Of a DNA stretch of 41,957 nt, positions 16,783 through 25,514 are shown one piece after another. The translations under genes were made by a program, and so were the position numbers. Each line of letters begins with the position of its first letter. Within the stretch, counting starts at the first letter, position 1. The notes below the pieces were generated by a model. That model was not told the DNA's origin. It did not search any database and worked only from the letters and a program-made list of their open reading frames with translations. This DNA is from Clostridia bacterium (GTDB taxonomy: Bacteria; Bacillota; Clostridia; Oscillospirales; Acutalibacteraceae): the NCBI GenBank assembly GCA_017402845.1, contig JAFPLH010000089.1:1-41957 (forward strand), in the 5' to 3' direction.

Positions 16783-16811
16783 ATGGTAACATACAATAAA
16801 ATCAATGTCAA
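16783..16811 (-). promoter_or_regulatory. Promoter of the CHAP-dockerin gene
   Basis: On the minus strand TTGACA (16806-16811) is followed after 17 bp by TACCAT (16783-16788), about 45 bp before the start codon. Confidence 0.6.
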
Positions 16812-16819
16812 GACAAAAA

Positions 16820-16863
16820 ATTACAAAAAGAAAAGCAGAGAATGAGCAAACGTCATTCTCTGC
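16820..16863 (-). terminator. Terminator of the alpha-amylase gene
   Basis: A perfect 11-bp stem, GCAGAGAATGA (16835-16845) with TCATTCTCTGC (16853-16863). On the minus strand it is followed by a T-rich run, separating the amylase from the downstream CHAP gene. Confidence 0.85.
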
Positions 16864-16900
16864 AATTTGAAAATTGAATATAGAAGTTGTAATGGGGTTT

Positions 16901-18997
16901 TTACTTTTCTACTGTTTTACCGATATCGCCTGACGCAATTCCGATATCAAATCTCTGAATTGCCAAGGAATCAGCAGCTGTTACATTGCCGTTACCGTCA
17001 ACATCAGCAGCAAGCGTACCCTTATCTGTAAGTGTAGCTTTCTTAACTGTAACCTTAAGAGCAAGAGAAGCATCTCTGAGGCTTACTTTGCCGTCCTGGT
17101 TAGCGTCACCAAGAAGAACCTTAACCTTTGTGTCTGTCTCTGTGTCCGGAGTGCTTGTATCTGTTGTTGTATCAGTAGTTGTATCAGTGGATGTATCTAC
17201 ACCTGTATCAGTGGTAACTTCTTCTTTATAGTCTTCCCAAACATGGTTAGCTTTCAATATCTTAGACTTACCGCCGATTGCAAGACCGGGATCCATGTCT
17301 GCGGGATATCTCTTTGCAGCGTCGTCGTTACCGTCGGAGAAGATTGCTCTGCCATTCTCGAAGCCCTTAACGCTGAGCTTGTAGTAACCGGTCTTTGAAT
17401 CAAGAGTCATCTGTGTGCCGGGCCATTTTGCCATTGATACTGCGTTATCGCCGTCGCCTGTATAAACATACGCAAAAACCTTACCCCAGTTGTAAGAGCT
17501 GTTATCGAAGTAAATATTTACATCACCTGTTACAACATCAGAATGTGTATCTGAATCGCTGTGATCAACGGTAGTATCTGTATCGCTAACGATGATAGGC
17601 TCGTCTTTACCGTCATAAAGAACAGCAATACCGCTGTCGCCTACGTTACCTGAGATTGTGCTGTCAGTGATAGTGAACTGATTACCGGATACTGCGTCTG
17701 TATATGTGCCTGATTTAGCAAAGCCGCCGCCGTTAGCGATAGTAACCTGACCGCCGCCGCTGCCTTTGATAACTACTGCGCCGCCGCCCTGACGTGTGAT
17801 AGATGCAACGCCGTTTTCAGCTGTATACCAGTCTTTCTTGCCAACCATTGCATTATGGAACTTATTAACTTCTGCAATAGCTTTGTTTGTAAATGATGTG
17901 CTGCCCTTAGCACCGATCTTTGTATTCTCTTTTGCACTTGGATCGGAGAACGGACGAGAGAAGTAAAGAGAAGTAGCAAATGCACGAGCTGCAACGTTTG
18001 CGTAGCAGCGGTCGATCTGCTCTTGGCTCATATCGTGTGAATAACCCCAGTCATAAGCATTTGCCCATGTATCGTGGCTCTCACCCCAATATACGATCTT
18101 GTCAGATGTAAGACCTCTTGCAGCCCAGTTAGCATAACCACCCGGAACAGAGCCGTTTCTTGCAGCGTCTCTGAGCGAATGACCGTAGCCGGAGTCTGTA
18201 ATTGAAATGTAGTTGGTGTACTGTTTCATGATTGATTCAGGATCGCCGCCAGGGTTATCAAGGATCTCACCGTAATGCCAAAGACCGGATACTGAAGTAA
18301 CAGTCGGCCAGAAGTCGCCTTGCTCACCGGGAAGACCAATGTGCTTTGCAGCGTCCCAACGGATACCGTCAACACCAACGCTTTTGAGTTCTTCTACATA
18401 AGATTTAACTTTCTGCTGAACAAAAGTATTTTCTGTTGCAAGATCACGCATACCGATCTCACCGTAGATAACCCAGTTTCTGTCGCCCCACTTGTCATCG
18501 GGAACACCGCCCCAGTTGTGCCAATACTGAGAGTCCTGAAGTTCGGGATCAACGCTTGAAGTCTGACCGTTGAGGTGGTTTGCAACAACGTCAACTACAA
18601 CCTTTACACCGTACTTTTCAGCCTCGGTGCAAAGATTAGTAAGATCCTGCTTTGTACCCAAGCCGTTGTTTCCGATATAGAAGCCCTTCGGCTGATAAAG
18701 CCAGTACCAAACGCCTGTTCCGTCAGGCTGAGCCGGAGAAGTCTGAACCGAAGTAAAGCCTGCTGCTGCAATGTTCGGCAGCTCGTCTTTAATATCGTTG
18801 TATGTCCAGTCGAAGCAGTGAAGGATAACACCGTCCTGAATGTTTGAAGCAAGACCGTAGCTTGCTGCGAGATCAGTTGTGACCTCTGACTTTTCGACAT
18901 CAACGGTGTTAGCAGAAGCAGAGCTCTGAGTTAAAACAACACCTGATGCAAGGAGTGATGCGGCTAAAAGAGCACACATCGTTCTTTTTAATGTCAT
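16901..18997 (-). CDS. Secreted alpha-amylase: GH13 - CBM26-like - dockerin
   Basis: The 698-residue secreted enzyme hydrolyses internal alpha-1,4 bonds of starch. Signal peptide 1-30. The GH13 catalytic domain covers about 50-465 with region I DVVANH (136-141), nucleophile Asp215 in GIRWDAAKH, acid/base Glu244 in HYGEILD and transition-state Asp309 in WGESHDTW. These resemble the AmyE-type (GH13_28-like) order. A CBM26-like starch-binding module follows at about 490-590 (VNIYFDNSSYNWG ... AKWPGTQM). Then comes a Thr/Asp-rich linker (594-622) and a type I dockerin (628-690) with loops starting at Asp631 and Asp665. Dockerin amylases are the hallmark of the R. bromii amylosome. Its promoter matches the consensus exactly, suggesting high expression. 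No cohesin gene is in this window. Confidence 0.95.
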   Translation of the reverse strand: MTLKRTMCALLAASLLASGVVLTQSSASANTVDVEKSEVTTDLAASYGLASNIQDGVILHCFDWTYNDIKDELPNIAAAGFTSVQTSPAQPDGTGVWYWLYQPKGFYIGNNGLGTKQDLTNLCTEAEKYGVKVVVDVVANHLNGQTSSVDPELQDSQYWHNWGGVPDDKWGDRNWVIYGEIGMRDLATENTFVQQKVKSYVEELKSVGVDGIRWDAAKHIGLPGEQGDFWPTVTSVSGLWHYGEILDNPGGDPESIMKQYTNYISITDSGYGHSLRDAARNGSVPGGYANWAARGLTSDKIVYWGESHDTWANAYDWGYSHDMSQEQIDRCYANVAARAFATSLYFSRPFSDPSAKENTKIGAKGSTSFTNKAIAEVNKFHNAMVGKKDWYTAENGVASITRQGGGAVVIKGSGGGQVTIANGGGFAKSGTYTDAVSGNQFTITDSTISGNVGDSGIAVLYDGKDEPIIVSDTDTTVDHSDSDTHSDVVTGDVNIYFDNSSYNWGKVFAYVYTGDGDNAVSMAKWPGTQMTLDSKTGYYKLSVKGFENGRAIFSDGNDDAAKRYPADMDPGLAIGGKSKILKANHVWEDYKEEVTTDTGVDTSTDTTTDTTTDTSTPDTETDTKVKVLLGDANQDGKVSLRDASLALKVTVKKATLTDKGTLAADVDGNGNVTAADSLAIQRFDIGIASGDIGKTVEK

Positions 18998-19103
18998 TTG
19001 AAATTCCTCCCTAATTTTAATGTTTTTTTCACCCTAAAAGAGTACCACAGTGACAGAGGCGTATTCTTGCGGACGCACAAACCTCATGTCTTCTCTTACT
19101 TTA

Positions 19104-19132
19104 ATTATAAAGATTATGCCTTATAATGTCAA
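19104..19132 (-). promoter_or_regulatory. Perfect-consensus promoter of the alpha-amylase
   Basis: On the minus strand, TTGACA (19127-19132), a 17-bp spacer and TATAAT (19104-19109) match the sigma-A consensus at all 12 positions. The leader of about 100 nt contains a short palindrome, TGCG-GA-CGCA (19068-19077). Such a perfect promoter suggests strong basal expression unless an operator restrains it. Confidence 0.85.
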
Positions 19133-19252
19133 TAATCAAATGCGTAAAATATGTGATAATTTTCTGAAAATTTATTCACCCGATAAAAAACTTTGTGCAT
19201 AAAAATTTACAAGAGTTTTATACCTTAAAGAGCGTACCCGATGCGGGCAATA

Positions 19253-20782
19253 CTATCTGTTCCAGTATTTTCTGTCAAGACTTCTAAATTGTATAGCCTC
19301 TGAAATATGCTCGAATCTGATGATCTCATCACCCTCAAGATCGGCGATTGTACGGGCGACCTTTAATATTTTTGTGTATGCTCTTGAAGAAAGTCCGAGC
19401 TTGTCAAAAGAGCGCTTTAAGGCGGCGTCGGCTTTTTTATCGAGCACACATACCTTGTGCAGCATTTCAGAGTTTATTCTCGCATTACAGTTGATACTGG
19501 TACCCTTAAAACGCTGCGTTTGTATGTCACGGGCGGCATTTATACGCTTTCTTATTTCGGCTGAGCTTTCGGCAGGTACAGTTGACGATAATTCATCATA
19601 CTTAGCAGCCGGTACTTCAACGTGAAGATCTATTCTGTCAAGCAGAGGTCCGGAGATCTTGTTAAGGTATTTTTTTACGGCGTTCGGTGTACATGTACAG
19701 TGCTTTGTAGGATCGCCGTAATAACCGCAAGGACATGGATTCATAGCGCATATTAGAGAGATGTTGCAAGGGTATGTAAGAGTACCGCTTACACGAGATA
19801 TTGTGACCTTACCGTCCTCAAGCGGTTGTCTGAGTGCTTCCATTGTGAACTTTGAGAATTCGGGCAGCTCGTCAAGAAACAGTACGCCGTTATTTGCAAG
19901 GGAAATTTCACCGGGCTTCGGAGTACGTCCGCCGCCTGTAATGCCCATGGGTGAGGCGGAGTGATGCGGTGAGCGAAACGGTCTTTTTGTAATAAGCGGC
20001 GAGCCCTCAGGCAGCAGACCGGCAATAGAGTATATTTTTGTGGTTTCGATAGTTTCTTCAAAGGTCATATCGGGCAGTATTGTCGGTACTCTCTGCGCAA
20101 GCATACTTTTTCCCGAACCGGGCGGACCTATAAGCAGTATGTTGTGACTTCCTGCGGCAGCTATTTCAATAGCTCTTTTGGCGTCATACTGTCCCATTAC
20201 CTGCGAAAAATCGACAGTATACCCTGCTGTATTGTCAGTGTATGTATTATCGGGTGAGGCGGGTATTATTGCACTTCTGCCGGAGAGGTGATCGCAAAGT
20301 GTTTTTATATTGTCTACGGGGTATACCTCGATTCCCTGCACGACAGCAGCTTCACGAGCGTTATCTTGCGGTATGAATATCCTTTTGTACCCGGCGTTCA
20401 ATGCGTCTATGGTCATGGGCAAAACTCCGTTTACGGCACGAACGCTTCCCGAAAGCGATATTTCACCTATGAAAACAGAGTCGTCTATATTTGCATGAAG
20501 CTGACCTGTTCTTTTGAGAATTGCAATAAGTATAGGCAGATCGTAAAGCGGCCCTTCTTTTTTAACGTCGGCAGGCGCAAGATTAATTGTTATCTTACCG
20601 ACAGGATATTCAAACCCACAGTTGCGCATTGCAGATCGTACTCTGTCACGGGATTCTTTAACGGCTGCGTCGGGCAGTCCTACAATATCGAAAGAGGGCA
20701 GACCGGTTGTAATATCAGCCTCAATAATAACAGGGAATGCGTCTATTCCCGCAAGTGCCATACCAAAACAGCGCTGTACCAT
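19253..20782 (-). CDS. comM: ComM/YifB-type AAA+ Mg-chelatase-like ATPase
   Basis: The 509-residue protein is full length for the family. An N-terminal Lon-protease-like fold (about 1-170) is followed by an AAA+ core with Walker A GPPGSGKS (219-226), Walker B GVLFLDELPEF and a Cys-rich insert (CAMNPCPCGYYGDP ... HCTC) that probably binds zinc. A C-terminal Mg-chelatase domain ends the protein. In naturally competent bacteria ComM is a hexameric branch-migration helicase for integrating transformed DNA. It is widespread in Firmicutes as YifB. It stands alone between the amylase promoter region and the sigH-like gene. Function in this organism is inferred from the family only. Confidence 0.93.
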   Translation of the reverse strand: MVQRCFGMALAGIDAFPVIIEADITTGLPSFDIVGLPDAAVKESRDRVRSAMRNCGFEYPVGKITINLAPADVKKEGPLYDLPILIAILKRTGQLHANIDDSVFIGEISLSGSVRAVNGVLPMTIDALNAGYKRIFIPQDNAREAAVVQGIEVYPVDNIKTLCDHLSGRSAIIPASPDNTYTDNTAGYTVDFSQVMGQYDAKRAIEIAAAGSHNILLIGPPGSGKSMLAQRVPTILPDMTFEETIETTKIYSIAGLLPEGSPLITKRPFRSPHHSASPMGITGGGRTPKPGEISLANNGVLFLDELPEFSKFTMEALRQPLEDGKVTISRVSGTLTYPCNISLICAMNPCPCGYYGDPTKHCTCTPNAVKKYLNKISGPLLDRIDLHVEVPAAKYDELSSTVPAESSAEIRKRINAARDIQTQRFKGTSINCNARINSEMLHKVCVLDKKADAALKRSFDKLGLSSRAYTKILKVARTIADLEGDEIIRFEHISEAIQFRSLDRKYWNR

Positions 20783-20944
20783 AGCTTTAGCTCCTTTTGA
20801 ATGTTAGTAAATTATATTATTATTATACATATTATTTTTCAAGCGTGCAATATAAAATGAAACGTGATTTAATATGTTTTATTATTTTTCGACATTTTTT
20901 TAATGAGGAAATTAAAAATTTAATAAAGAAGTTTTAAAATCCTA

Positions 20945-20973
20945 TTGACATATTGATTTTATTGGTGTAAGAT
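20945..20973 (+). promoter_or_regulatory. Promoter of the SigH-like sigma factor
   Basis: TTGACA at 20945-20950, a 17-bp spacer and TAAGAT at 20968-20973, about 35 bp before the GTG start codon. Confidence 0.65.
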
Positions 20974-21009
20974 ATACCATAGAGAAGAAATCGTTACAGA
21001 GGTGGTCAA

Positions 21010-21639
21010 GTGGGCGAAGCTGTTTCGGCACATGATACGGCAAATAAAAAAAATGAAATATCCGACATTGAGCTTATAAACTGTTTTAAAGCAGGTGATG
21101 AACACGCCTTTTCTTTATTGGCAGAAAGGTATTTCTGGCTTATCAGAACCATAACCTCAAAATACAAGATCACAGGTTTTGATCGTGACGATCTTATTCA
21201 GGAGGGTATGCTTGGATTGTTTTCGGCAGTAAAGGCTTATGATAAAAACAGAGAAGCTTCCTTTAAAACATTTGCTTCACTTTGTATAAGTCACAGAATA
21301 ATCAAGCTGCTTGAACGCTCTGACAATATTAAAGGCTCGTCGAATATTTTTATTTCGCTTGACGATTCAAGCATTAACGCCGAAAAGCTAATAGCAGAAT
21401 ATCTGCCCTCAGGCGAAAATGATACTGATCCCGAGGAACTGTACATCTGCAAAGAGAATATTTCTTCTTTGAAAAAGCGTATTACCGATATGCTTTCAAA
21501 AAAGGAGAAGCAGGTTTTTGATCTGTATATCACGGGTGAAAGCTACGGCGATATTGCAAAGCAGCTTGGTATAACGGTAAAATCGGTGGATAACGCTATA
21601 CAGAGGATCAGAACAAAAATCAATAAAAGGATCAATTAG
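21010..21639 (+). CDS. RNA polymerase sigma factor, sigma-70 family, SigH-like
   Basis: The 209-residue sigma factor has region 2 (FKAGDEHAFSLLAERYFWLI ... DDLIQEGMLGLFSAVKAYD, split here) and region 4 (LSKKEKQVFDLYITGESYGDIAKQLG, with a helix-turn-helix ending in VKSVDNAIQRIRTK). Region 3 is missing, as in SigH/ECF-type factors. The DLIQEGMLGL and FASLCISHR stretches match Spo0H/SigH, which starts sporulation and competence in Firmicutes. The start is GTG with GAGGTGG upstream. SigH genes usually sit near secE/nusG, which is not the case here. A second SigH-type paralogue elsewhere in the genome is therefore possible. Confidence 0.82.
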   Translation: MGEAVSAHDTANKKNEISDIELINCFKAGDEHAFSLLAERYFWLIRTITSKYKITGFDRDDLIQEGMLGLFSAVKAYDKNREASFKTFASLCISHRIIKLLERSDNIKGSSNIFISLDDSSINAEKLIAEYLPSGENDTDPEELYICKENISSLKKRITDMLSKKEKQVFDLYITGESYGDIAKQLGITVKSVDNAIQRIRTKINKRIN

Positions 21640-21715
21640 TCCGTATATCTCTTTAAGAGATTGGAGATAAATGTCGGGCGGAGCTGTACAAACGGAGACG
21701 ACCGGCGAAAAACAA

Positions 21716-21737
21716 ACAATAGAAACACAATAGAAAC
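21716..21737 (+). repeat. Tandem 11-bp direct repeat before the zinc-ribbon gene
   Basis: ACAATAGAAAC occurs twice, back to back (21716-21726 and 21727-21737), directly before the GAGGTAA ribosome site of the zinc-ribbon gene. Confidence 0.7.
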
Positions 21738-21749
21738 GAGGTAATTTCA

Positions 21750-22031
21750 ATGTACGAGGATAAGACACTTATTTGCAAAGATTGCGGAAACGAATTTGTA
21801 TTTACCGCAGGTGAGCAGGAGTTCTACGCAGAGAAAGGCTTTGTAAACGAGCCACAAAGATGTAAGGAATGTCGTGCTGCACGCAAAAATTCCGCTAAGC
21901 CTGCAAGAGAGTTCTTCGAGGCTACTTGCGCAAGATGCGGCGGTCCTGCAAAGGTTCCTTTTAAGCCCAGAGAAGGCAGAGATGTATTCTGCAGCGAGTG
22001 CTTTGCACAGATGAAGGCAGAGCAGGAGTAA
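21750..22031 (+). CDS. Zinc-ribbon protein with zf-trcl and CxxC-x17-CxxC domains
   Basis: The 93-residue protein has two zinc ribbons. The first is CKDCG ... CKECRA in the N-terminal half (probable zinc-ribbon, zf-trcl type, with the FVFTAGEQEFYAEKG core). The second is CARCGG ... VFCSECF at the C-terminus, with exactly 17 residues between the two CxxC pairs. This architecture is a widespread small conserved hypothetical family in anaerobes; its role (nucleic-acid or protein binding) is not established. It has a GAGG ribosome site and a terminator about 90 nt after its stop. Confidence 0.85.
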   Translation: MYEDKTLICKDCGNEFVFTAGEQEFYAEKGFVNEPQRCKECRAARKNSAKPAREFFEATCARCGGPAKVPFKPREGRDVFCSECFAQMKAEQE

Positions 22032-22043
22032 TTCGGCATTTTT

Positions 22044-22064
22044 TATTATAGAATAGCGATTTGT
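22044..22064 (+). repeat. Copy of a 21-nt intergenic motif (TATTATAGAATAG-type)
   Basis: This 21-nt stretch recurs at 26901-26921 with one mismatch. Its first 12 nt, TATTATAGAATA, also occur at 13912-13923. All three are intergenic. The meaning is unknown; a promoter-like -10 region is one option. Confidence 0.4.
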
Positions 22065-22120
22065 TCTTATCTTTGTTTGACAAACCTTTCTAAATAGATA
22101 CTTTGCTAAATAAAAGAATA

Positions 22121-22150
22121 GCCGCCCGTAAAAGGGCGGTTATTTGTTTT
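22121..22150 (+). terminator. Rho-independent terminator after the zinc-ribbon gene
   Basis: CCGCCC (22122-22127) pairs with GGGCGG (22134-22139), extended by a G-U pair. A T-rich run follows. Confidence 0.85.
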
Positions 22151-22226
22151 TTGCCAACGCAGGTAATATAATTTCATAAACCCTGCTTGAATGAGTAATG
22201 CAGAGAACAGGCAGAGGCGCGGGTTA

Positions 22227-22643
22227 TCATAAAATTTTCTTCATAAAGATATGCGGACAGTATTCTTCATAATACATATCACCTTCGGCTTTATAGCCTG
22301 ATTTGCTGTAAAAGGCTTCTGCCCTGCATTGAGCAGAAACAGCGCAGAGCTTGCCGCCTTTGGTGCGAATGTATTCTTCGGCGGTATCAAGAAGTAATGA
22401 GCCAAGATGATTTTTTCTATACTCCTTTAATACTGCAACTCGCCCTATCATATAGCACTGTTTGCTGTCGTCAAACAGTACTCTGCAAGCAGCGGCAGGT
22501 TCTCCGTTTTCGTATAATACAATGTGAAGCGAGTCTTTGTCTTTGTCGTCAAATTCTTCAATAAAGCCTTGTTCGTCTACGAAAACAGCTTGCCTAATGT
22601 TTTTTGCGTCGTCGGGAAGATAGTTAAAGGTTTTAATTTCCAT
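22227..22643 (-). CDS. GNAT-family N-acetyltransferase (ElaA/YjcF-like)
   Basis: A GNAT acetyltransferase of about 138 residues. The acetyl-CoA-binding region is VAVLKEYRKNHLGSLLLDTAEEYI (pattern R/Q-x-x-G/A at RKNHLG). Preceding it is RQAVFVDEQGF, typical of the ElaA/YjcF group. An upstream in-frame TTG at 22688 lies inside a perfect hairpin and has no ribosome site. The ATG at 22643 has GAGAG 8 nt upstream and starts the recognisable domain, so it is preferred. It lies downstream of valS on the same strand. Substrate unknown. Confidence 0.82.
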   Translation of the reverse strand: MEIKTFNYLPDDAKNIRQAVFVDEQGFIEEFDDKDKDSLHIVLYENGEPAAACRVLFDDSKQCYMIGRVAVLKEYRKNHLGSLLLDTAEEYIRTKGGKLCAVSAQCRAEAFYSKSGYKAEGDMYYEEYCPHIFMKKIL

Positions 22644-22665
22644 AAAAATTCTCTCATATGTTACA

Positions 22666-22697
22666 CAAAGCACTTTGACTGTGTTCAAAGTGCTTTG
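22666..22697 (-). terminator. 13-bp perfect hairpin between valS and the acetyltransferase gene
   Basis: CAAAGCACTTTGA (22666-22678) and TCAAAGTGCTTTG (22685-22697) are perfectly complementary with a 6-nt loop, 26 nt after the valS stop. Neither strand has a clean U-run, so it may be a weak terminator, an mRNA-stabilising hairpin or an attenuator for the downstream gene. Confidence 0.5.
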
Positions 22698-22722
22698 TAT
22701 TATTTGGTATCAATTATTTCGA

Positions 22723-25341
22723 TTATTTCAATGCTTCAATAGCTGCCGTTATCATTGCGATCTTTTCACGCTCTTTTTCAGCCTGTGACTTGATCTTCTC
22801 GATAACCTTTTCGGGAGCTTTAGCCATAAATCCTGCATTGTTTAGCTTGCCCTCGTCTTGAGCGAGAAGCTTCTTTGTTGTTTCAAGCTCTTTGTTAAGA
22901 CGCTTTAATTCAGCCTCTTTGTCAACAAGCTCGTCCATTGGAATATAGATCTTAGCGTCAGCCGTAACAATGGTAACAGCCCCGTCAATGTCAAAAGCAG
23001 CGCCTACTTCAACTTCACTTGCAGAAGCAAGCTTTACAATGAATTTAGCACCGTTGTTAAAGGTATCGGCAAACTGTGAAGCTACATATACCTTTGCTTT
23101 GCGTGACGGCGGAACATTCATTTCTGCACGGCGGTTGCGTATTGCTTTTACAGCGTCCATAATGCGTATCATTTCGGCTGATGCTTCGGGGAAGTTTAAC
23201 TCTTTGCTGTACTCAGGGAATTTTTGAAGCATAATTGTTGCGCCCTCATGCGGCAAGGTCTGCCAGATCTCCTCGGTGATGAACGGCATAAACGGGTGCA
23301 GAAGTCTTAAAGCTCTGTCAAGCACCCAAACGAGAACCTGTCTTGCAGCCTGTGCAGATTCGCCGTCACTTTGAAGTCTTGCTTTTGCAAGTTCGATATA
23401 CCAGTCGCAGTAGCAGTCCCAGATAAAGTCGTAAACCTTTTGTACTGCAATACCAAGCTCAAACTTATCGAGGTTTTCACAAACCTGACCTGCAACGTCG
23501 TTAAGTGTGCTGATTATCCACTTATCTTCGGGTTCAAGATTTTCGGGCAGCTTGTTTTCTACGTTGTGATCGTCAATATTCATATGTACAAAGCGGCTTG
23601 CATTCCAGAGCTTATTTGCAAAGTTTCGGCTTGCAGTTACTTTTTCTTCGGAATAACGCATATCGTTTCCGGGAGCGTTGCCCGTAACTAAAGTAAGACG
23701 GAGTGCGTCTGCGCCGAACTGAGAGATAACCTCAAGCGGATCAATGCCGTTGCCGAGAGATTTACTCATTTTTCTGCCGAGCGAGTCACGAACAAGACCG
23801 TGAATAAGAACGGTTTTGAAGGGAACCTCTCCAACGTGTTCAAGTGCGCTGAACATCATTCTCATAACCCAGAAGGGAATAATATCGTAACCTGTAACAA
23901 GTACGCTTGTGGGGTAGAAGTATTCCATTTCGGCAGTTTTCTCAGGCCAGCCCAATGTGCTGAACGGCCAGAGGGCAGACGAGAACCATGTGTCAAGAGT
24001 ATCGGGATCCTGACGCATAGTCTTACCGCATTTAGGGCAGCAAGCGGAATTATCCTTAGTAACAACTGTTTCGCCGCAGTCGTCGCAGTAGAAAGCAGGA
24101 ATCTGATGTCCCCACCAAAGCTGACGAGAAATGCACCAGTCACGAATGTTTTCGAGCCAGTGGAAGTATGTTTTCTCAAAATGCGGCGGTATAAACTGAG
24201 TATCGTCGTTTTTAACTGCGTCTATTGCCGGACCTGCAAGCGGCTTCATTTTAACGAACCATTGTTTTGAAACTCTCGGTTCAACGGTAGTTGAGCAGCG
24301 GTAGCAAGTACCAACATTATGTGAATAGTCCTCAATTATAACGAGTGCGCCCTCGGCTTTGAGATCCTCAACAATAGCCTTGCGAGCCTCATATCTGTCC
24401 ATACCTGCATACTTGGGGTAATCGTTGGTAATTTTTGCATCGTCTGTCATTACGTTGATAACGGGCAGATTATGACGCAGACCAACTTCAAAGTCGTTGG
24501 GATCATGCGCAGGTGTGATCTTTACAACGCCTGTACCGAAATCCATTTCAACATAATCATCAGCAACAATGGGAATTTCTCTGTGTACGATAGGCAGAAT
24601 AAGAGTTTTGCCTACCATATCTTTATAGCGTTCATCATTTGGATTTACGGCAACTGCTGTATCTCCCAGAAGTGTTTCAGGACGTGTTGTTGCAAGGTTG
24701 ATATAACCCGAACCGTCTTTGAGAGGATAGCGCAGATGCCAGAAATGACCTGCCTGCTCCTCATACTCGACCTCGGCATCTGAAATAGAAGTAAGGCATT
24801 TCGGACACCAGTTAATTATCCTTTCTCCTCTGTATATAAGACCTTTCTCGTAAAGGCGAACAAAAACCTCTTTAACAGCTTTGTTGCAGCCCTCGTCCAT
24901 AGTAAAGCGTTCTCTCTCCCAGTCTGCTGAGGAGCCGATTTTTCTAAGCTGCTTAACGATACGTCCGCCGTATTCTTTTTTCCAGTCCCATGCACGTTCG
25001 AGAAATTTTTCTCTGCCTATTTCTTCTTTTGTGATGCCCTCTTTACGCATAGCCTCAACGATCTTTGCCTCGGTAGCAATAGAAGCGTGATCTGTGCCGG
25101 GCAGCCACAATGCGCTGTAACCCTGCATTCTTTTAAATCTGATAAGAATATCCTGCAAGGTATTATCAAGTGCATGCCCCATGTGAAGCTGACCTGTAAT
25201 ATTCGGCGGCGGCATTACAATAGTATAAGGTTTTTTGTTTTTGTCGGGTTCTGCATGAAAATAACCGTTATTCATCCAGAATTCGTAGATCCTGTTTTCA
25301 AATTGAGCAGGCTCGTAAGCCTTTGCAAGCTCTTTAGCCAT
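22723..25341 (-). CDS. valS: Valyl-tRNA synthetase
   Basis: The 872-residue class I synthetase charges tRNA-Val with valine. It has the HIGH-type motif HMGH (residues 53-56, in [14 protein letters not shown]), the editing (CP1) domain with [17 protein letters not shown], a Cys-rich zinc-type segment ([11 protein letters not shown] ... CCPKCGKTM), the KMSKS motif at 524-528, an anticodon-binding domain and a C-terminal coiled coil. Length is normal for the family. It faces away from argD across a mirror-like promoter pair. The leader is too short for a T-box riboswitch, which many Firmicutes valS genes have. Confidence 0.97.
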   Translation of the reverse strand: MAKELAKAYEPAQFENRIYEFWMNNGYFHAEPDKNKKPYTIVMPPPNITGQLHMGHALDNTLQDILIRFKRMQGYSALWLPGTDHASIATEAKIVEAMRKEGITKEEIGREKFLERAWDWKKEYGGRIVKQLRKIGSSADWERERFTMDEGCNKAVKEVFVRLYEKGLIYRGERIINWCPKCLTSISDAEVEYEEQAGHFWHLRYPLKDGSGYINLATTRPETLLGDTAVAVNPNDERYKDMVGKTLILPIVHREIPIVADDYVEMDFGTGVVKITPAHDPNDFEVGLRHNLPVINVMTDDAKITNDYPKYAGMDRYEARKAIVEDLKAEGALVIIEDYSHNVGTCYRCSTTVEPRVSKQWFVKMKPLAGPAIDAVKNDDTQFIPPHFEKTYFHWLENIRDWCISRQLWWGHQIPAFYCDDCGETVVTKDNSACCPKCGKTMRQDPDTLDTWFSSALWPFSTLGWPEKTAEMEYFYPTSVLVTGYDIIPFWVMRMMFSALEHVGEVPFKTVLIHGLVRDSLGRKMSKSLGNGIDPLEVISQFGADALRLTLVTGNAPGNDMRYSEEKVTASRNFANKLWNASRFVHMNIDDHNVENKLPENLEPEDKWIISTLNDVAGQVCENLDKFELGIAVQKVYDFIWDCYCDWYIELAKARLQSDGESAQAARQVLVWVLDRALRLLHPFMPFITEEIWQTLPHEGATIMLQKFPEYSKELNFPEASAEMIRIMDAVKAIRNRRAEMNVPPSRKAKVYVASQFADTFNNGAKFIVKLASASEVEVGAAFDIDGAVTIVTADAKIYIPMDELVDKEAELKRLNKELETTKKLLAQDEGKLNNAGFMAKAPEKVIEKIKSQAEKEREKIAMITAAIEALK

Positions 25342-25388
25342 AATTTTAACCTCCAGTAATTATGATTATCCTAAACGATTTACATTAT

Positions 25389-25485
25389 ATTATCTCATTG
25401 TAATGAAGATTTGTCAAGATTAATGTATAATATAATCGTTATCGTTTGATCTGCACTTGACAAATCTTCGTTACAGTGCAATAAT
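25389..25485. promoter_or_regulatory. Mirror-image divergent promoters of valS and argD
   Basis: A 23-bp inverted repeat (25396-25418 and 25456-25478) has only 2 mismatches, both C/T. Each arm contains a -35 TTGACA pointing outward. Rightward: TTGACA 25457-25462, 17 bp, AATAAT 25480-25485. Leftward: TTGACA 25412-25417, 17 bp, GATAAT 25389-25394. The two genes thus have near-identical promoters and could share a regulator. Confidence 0.8.
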
Positions 25486-25514
25486 ATTTGTATTCTTTTA
25501 GAGGAGTGAAGAAT

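Noticed and set aside
25342..25400. T-box riboswitch for valS
   Set aside because: The leader between the predicted start site and the ATG is only about 40-50 nt, too short for a T-box, and no T-box sequence is seen.
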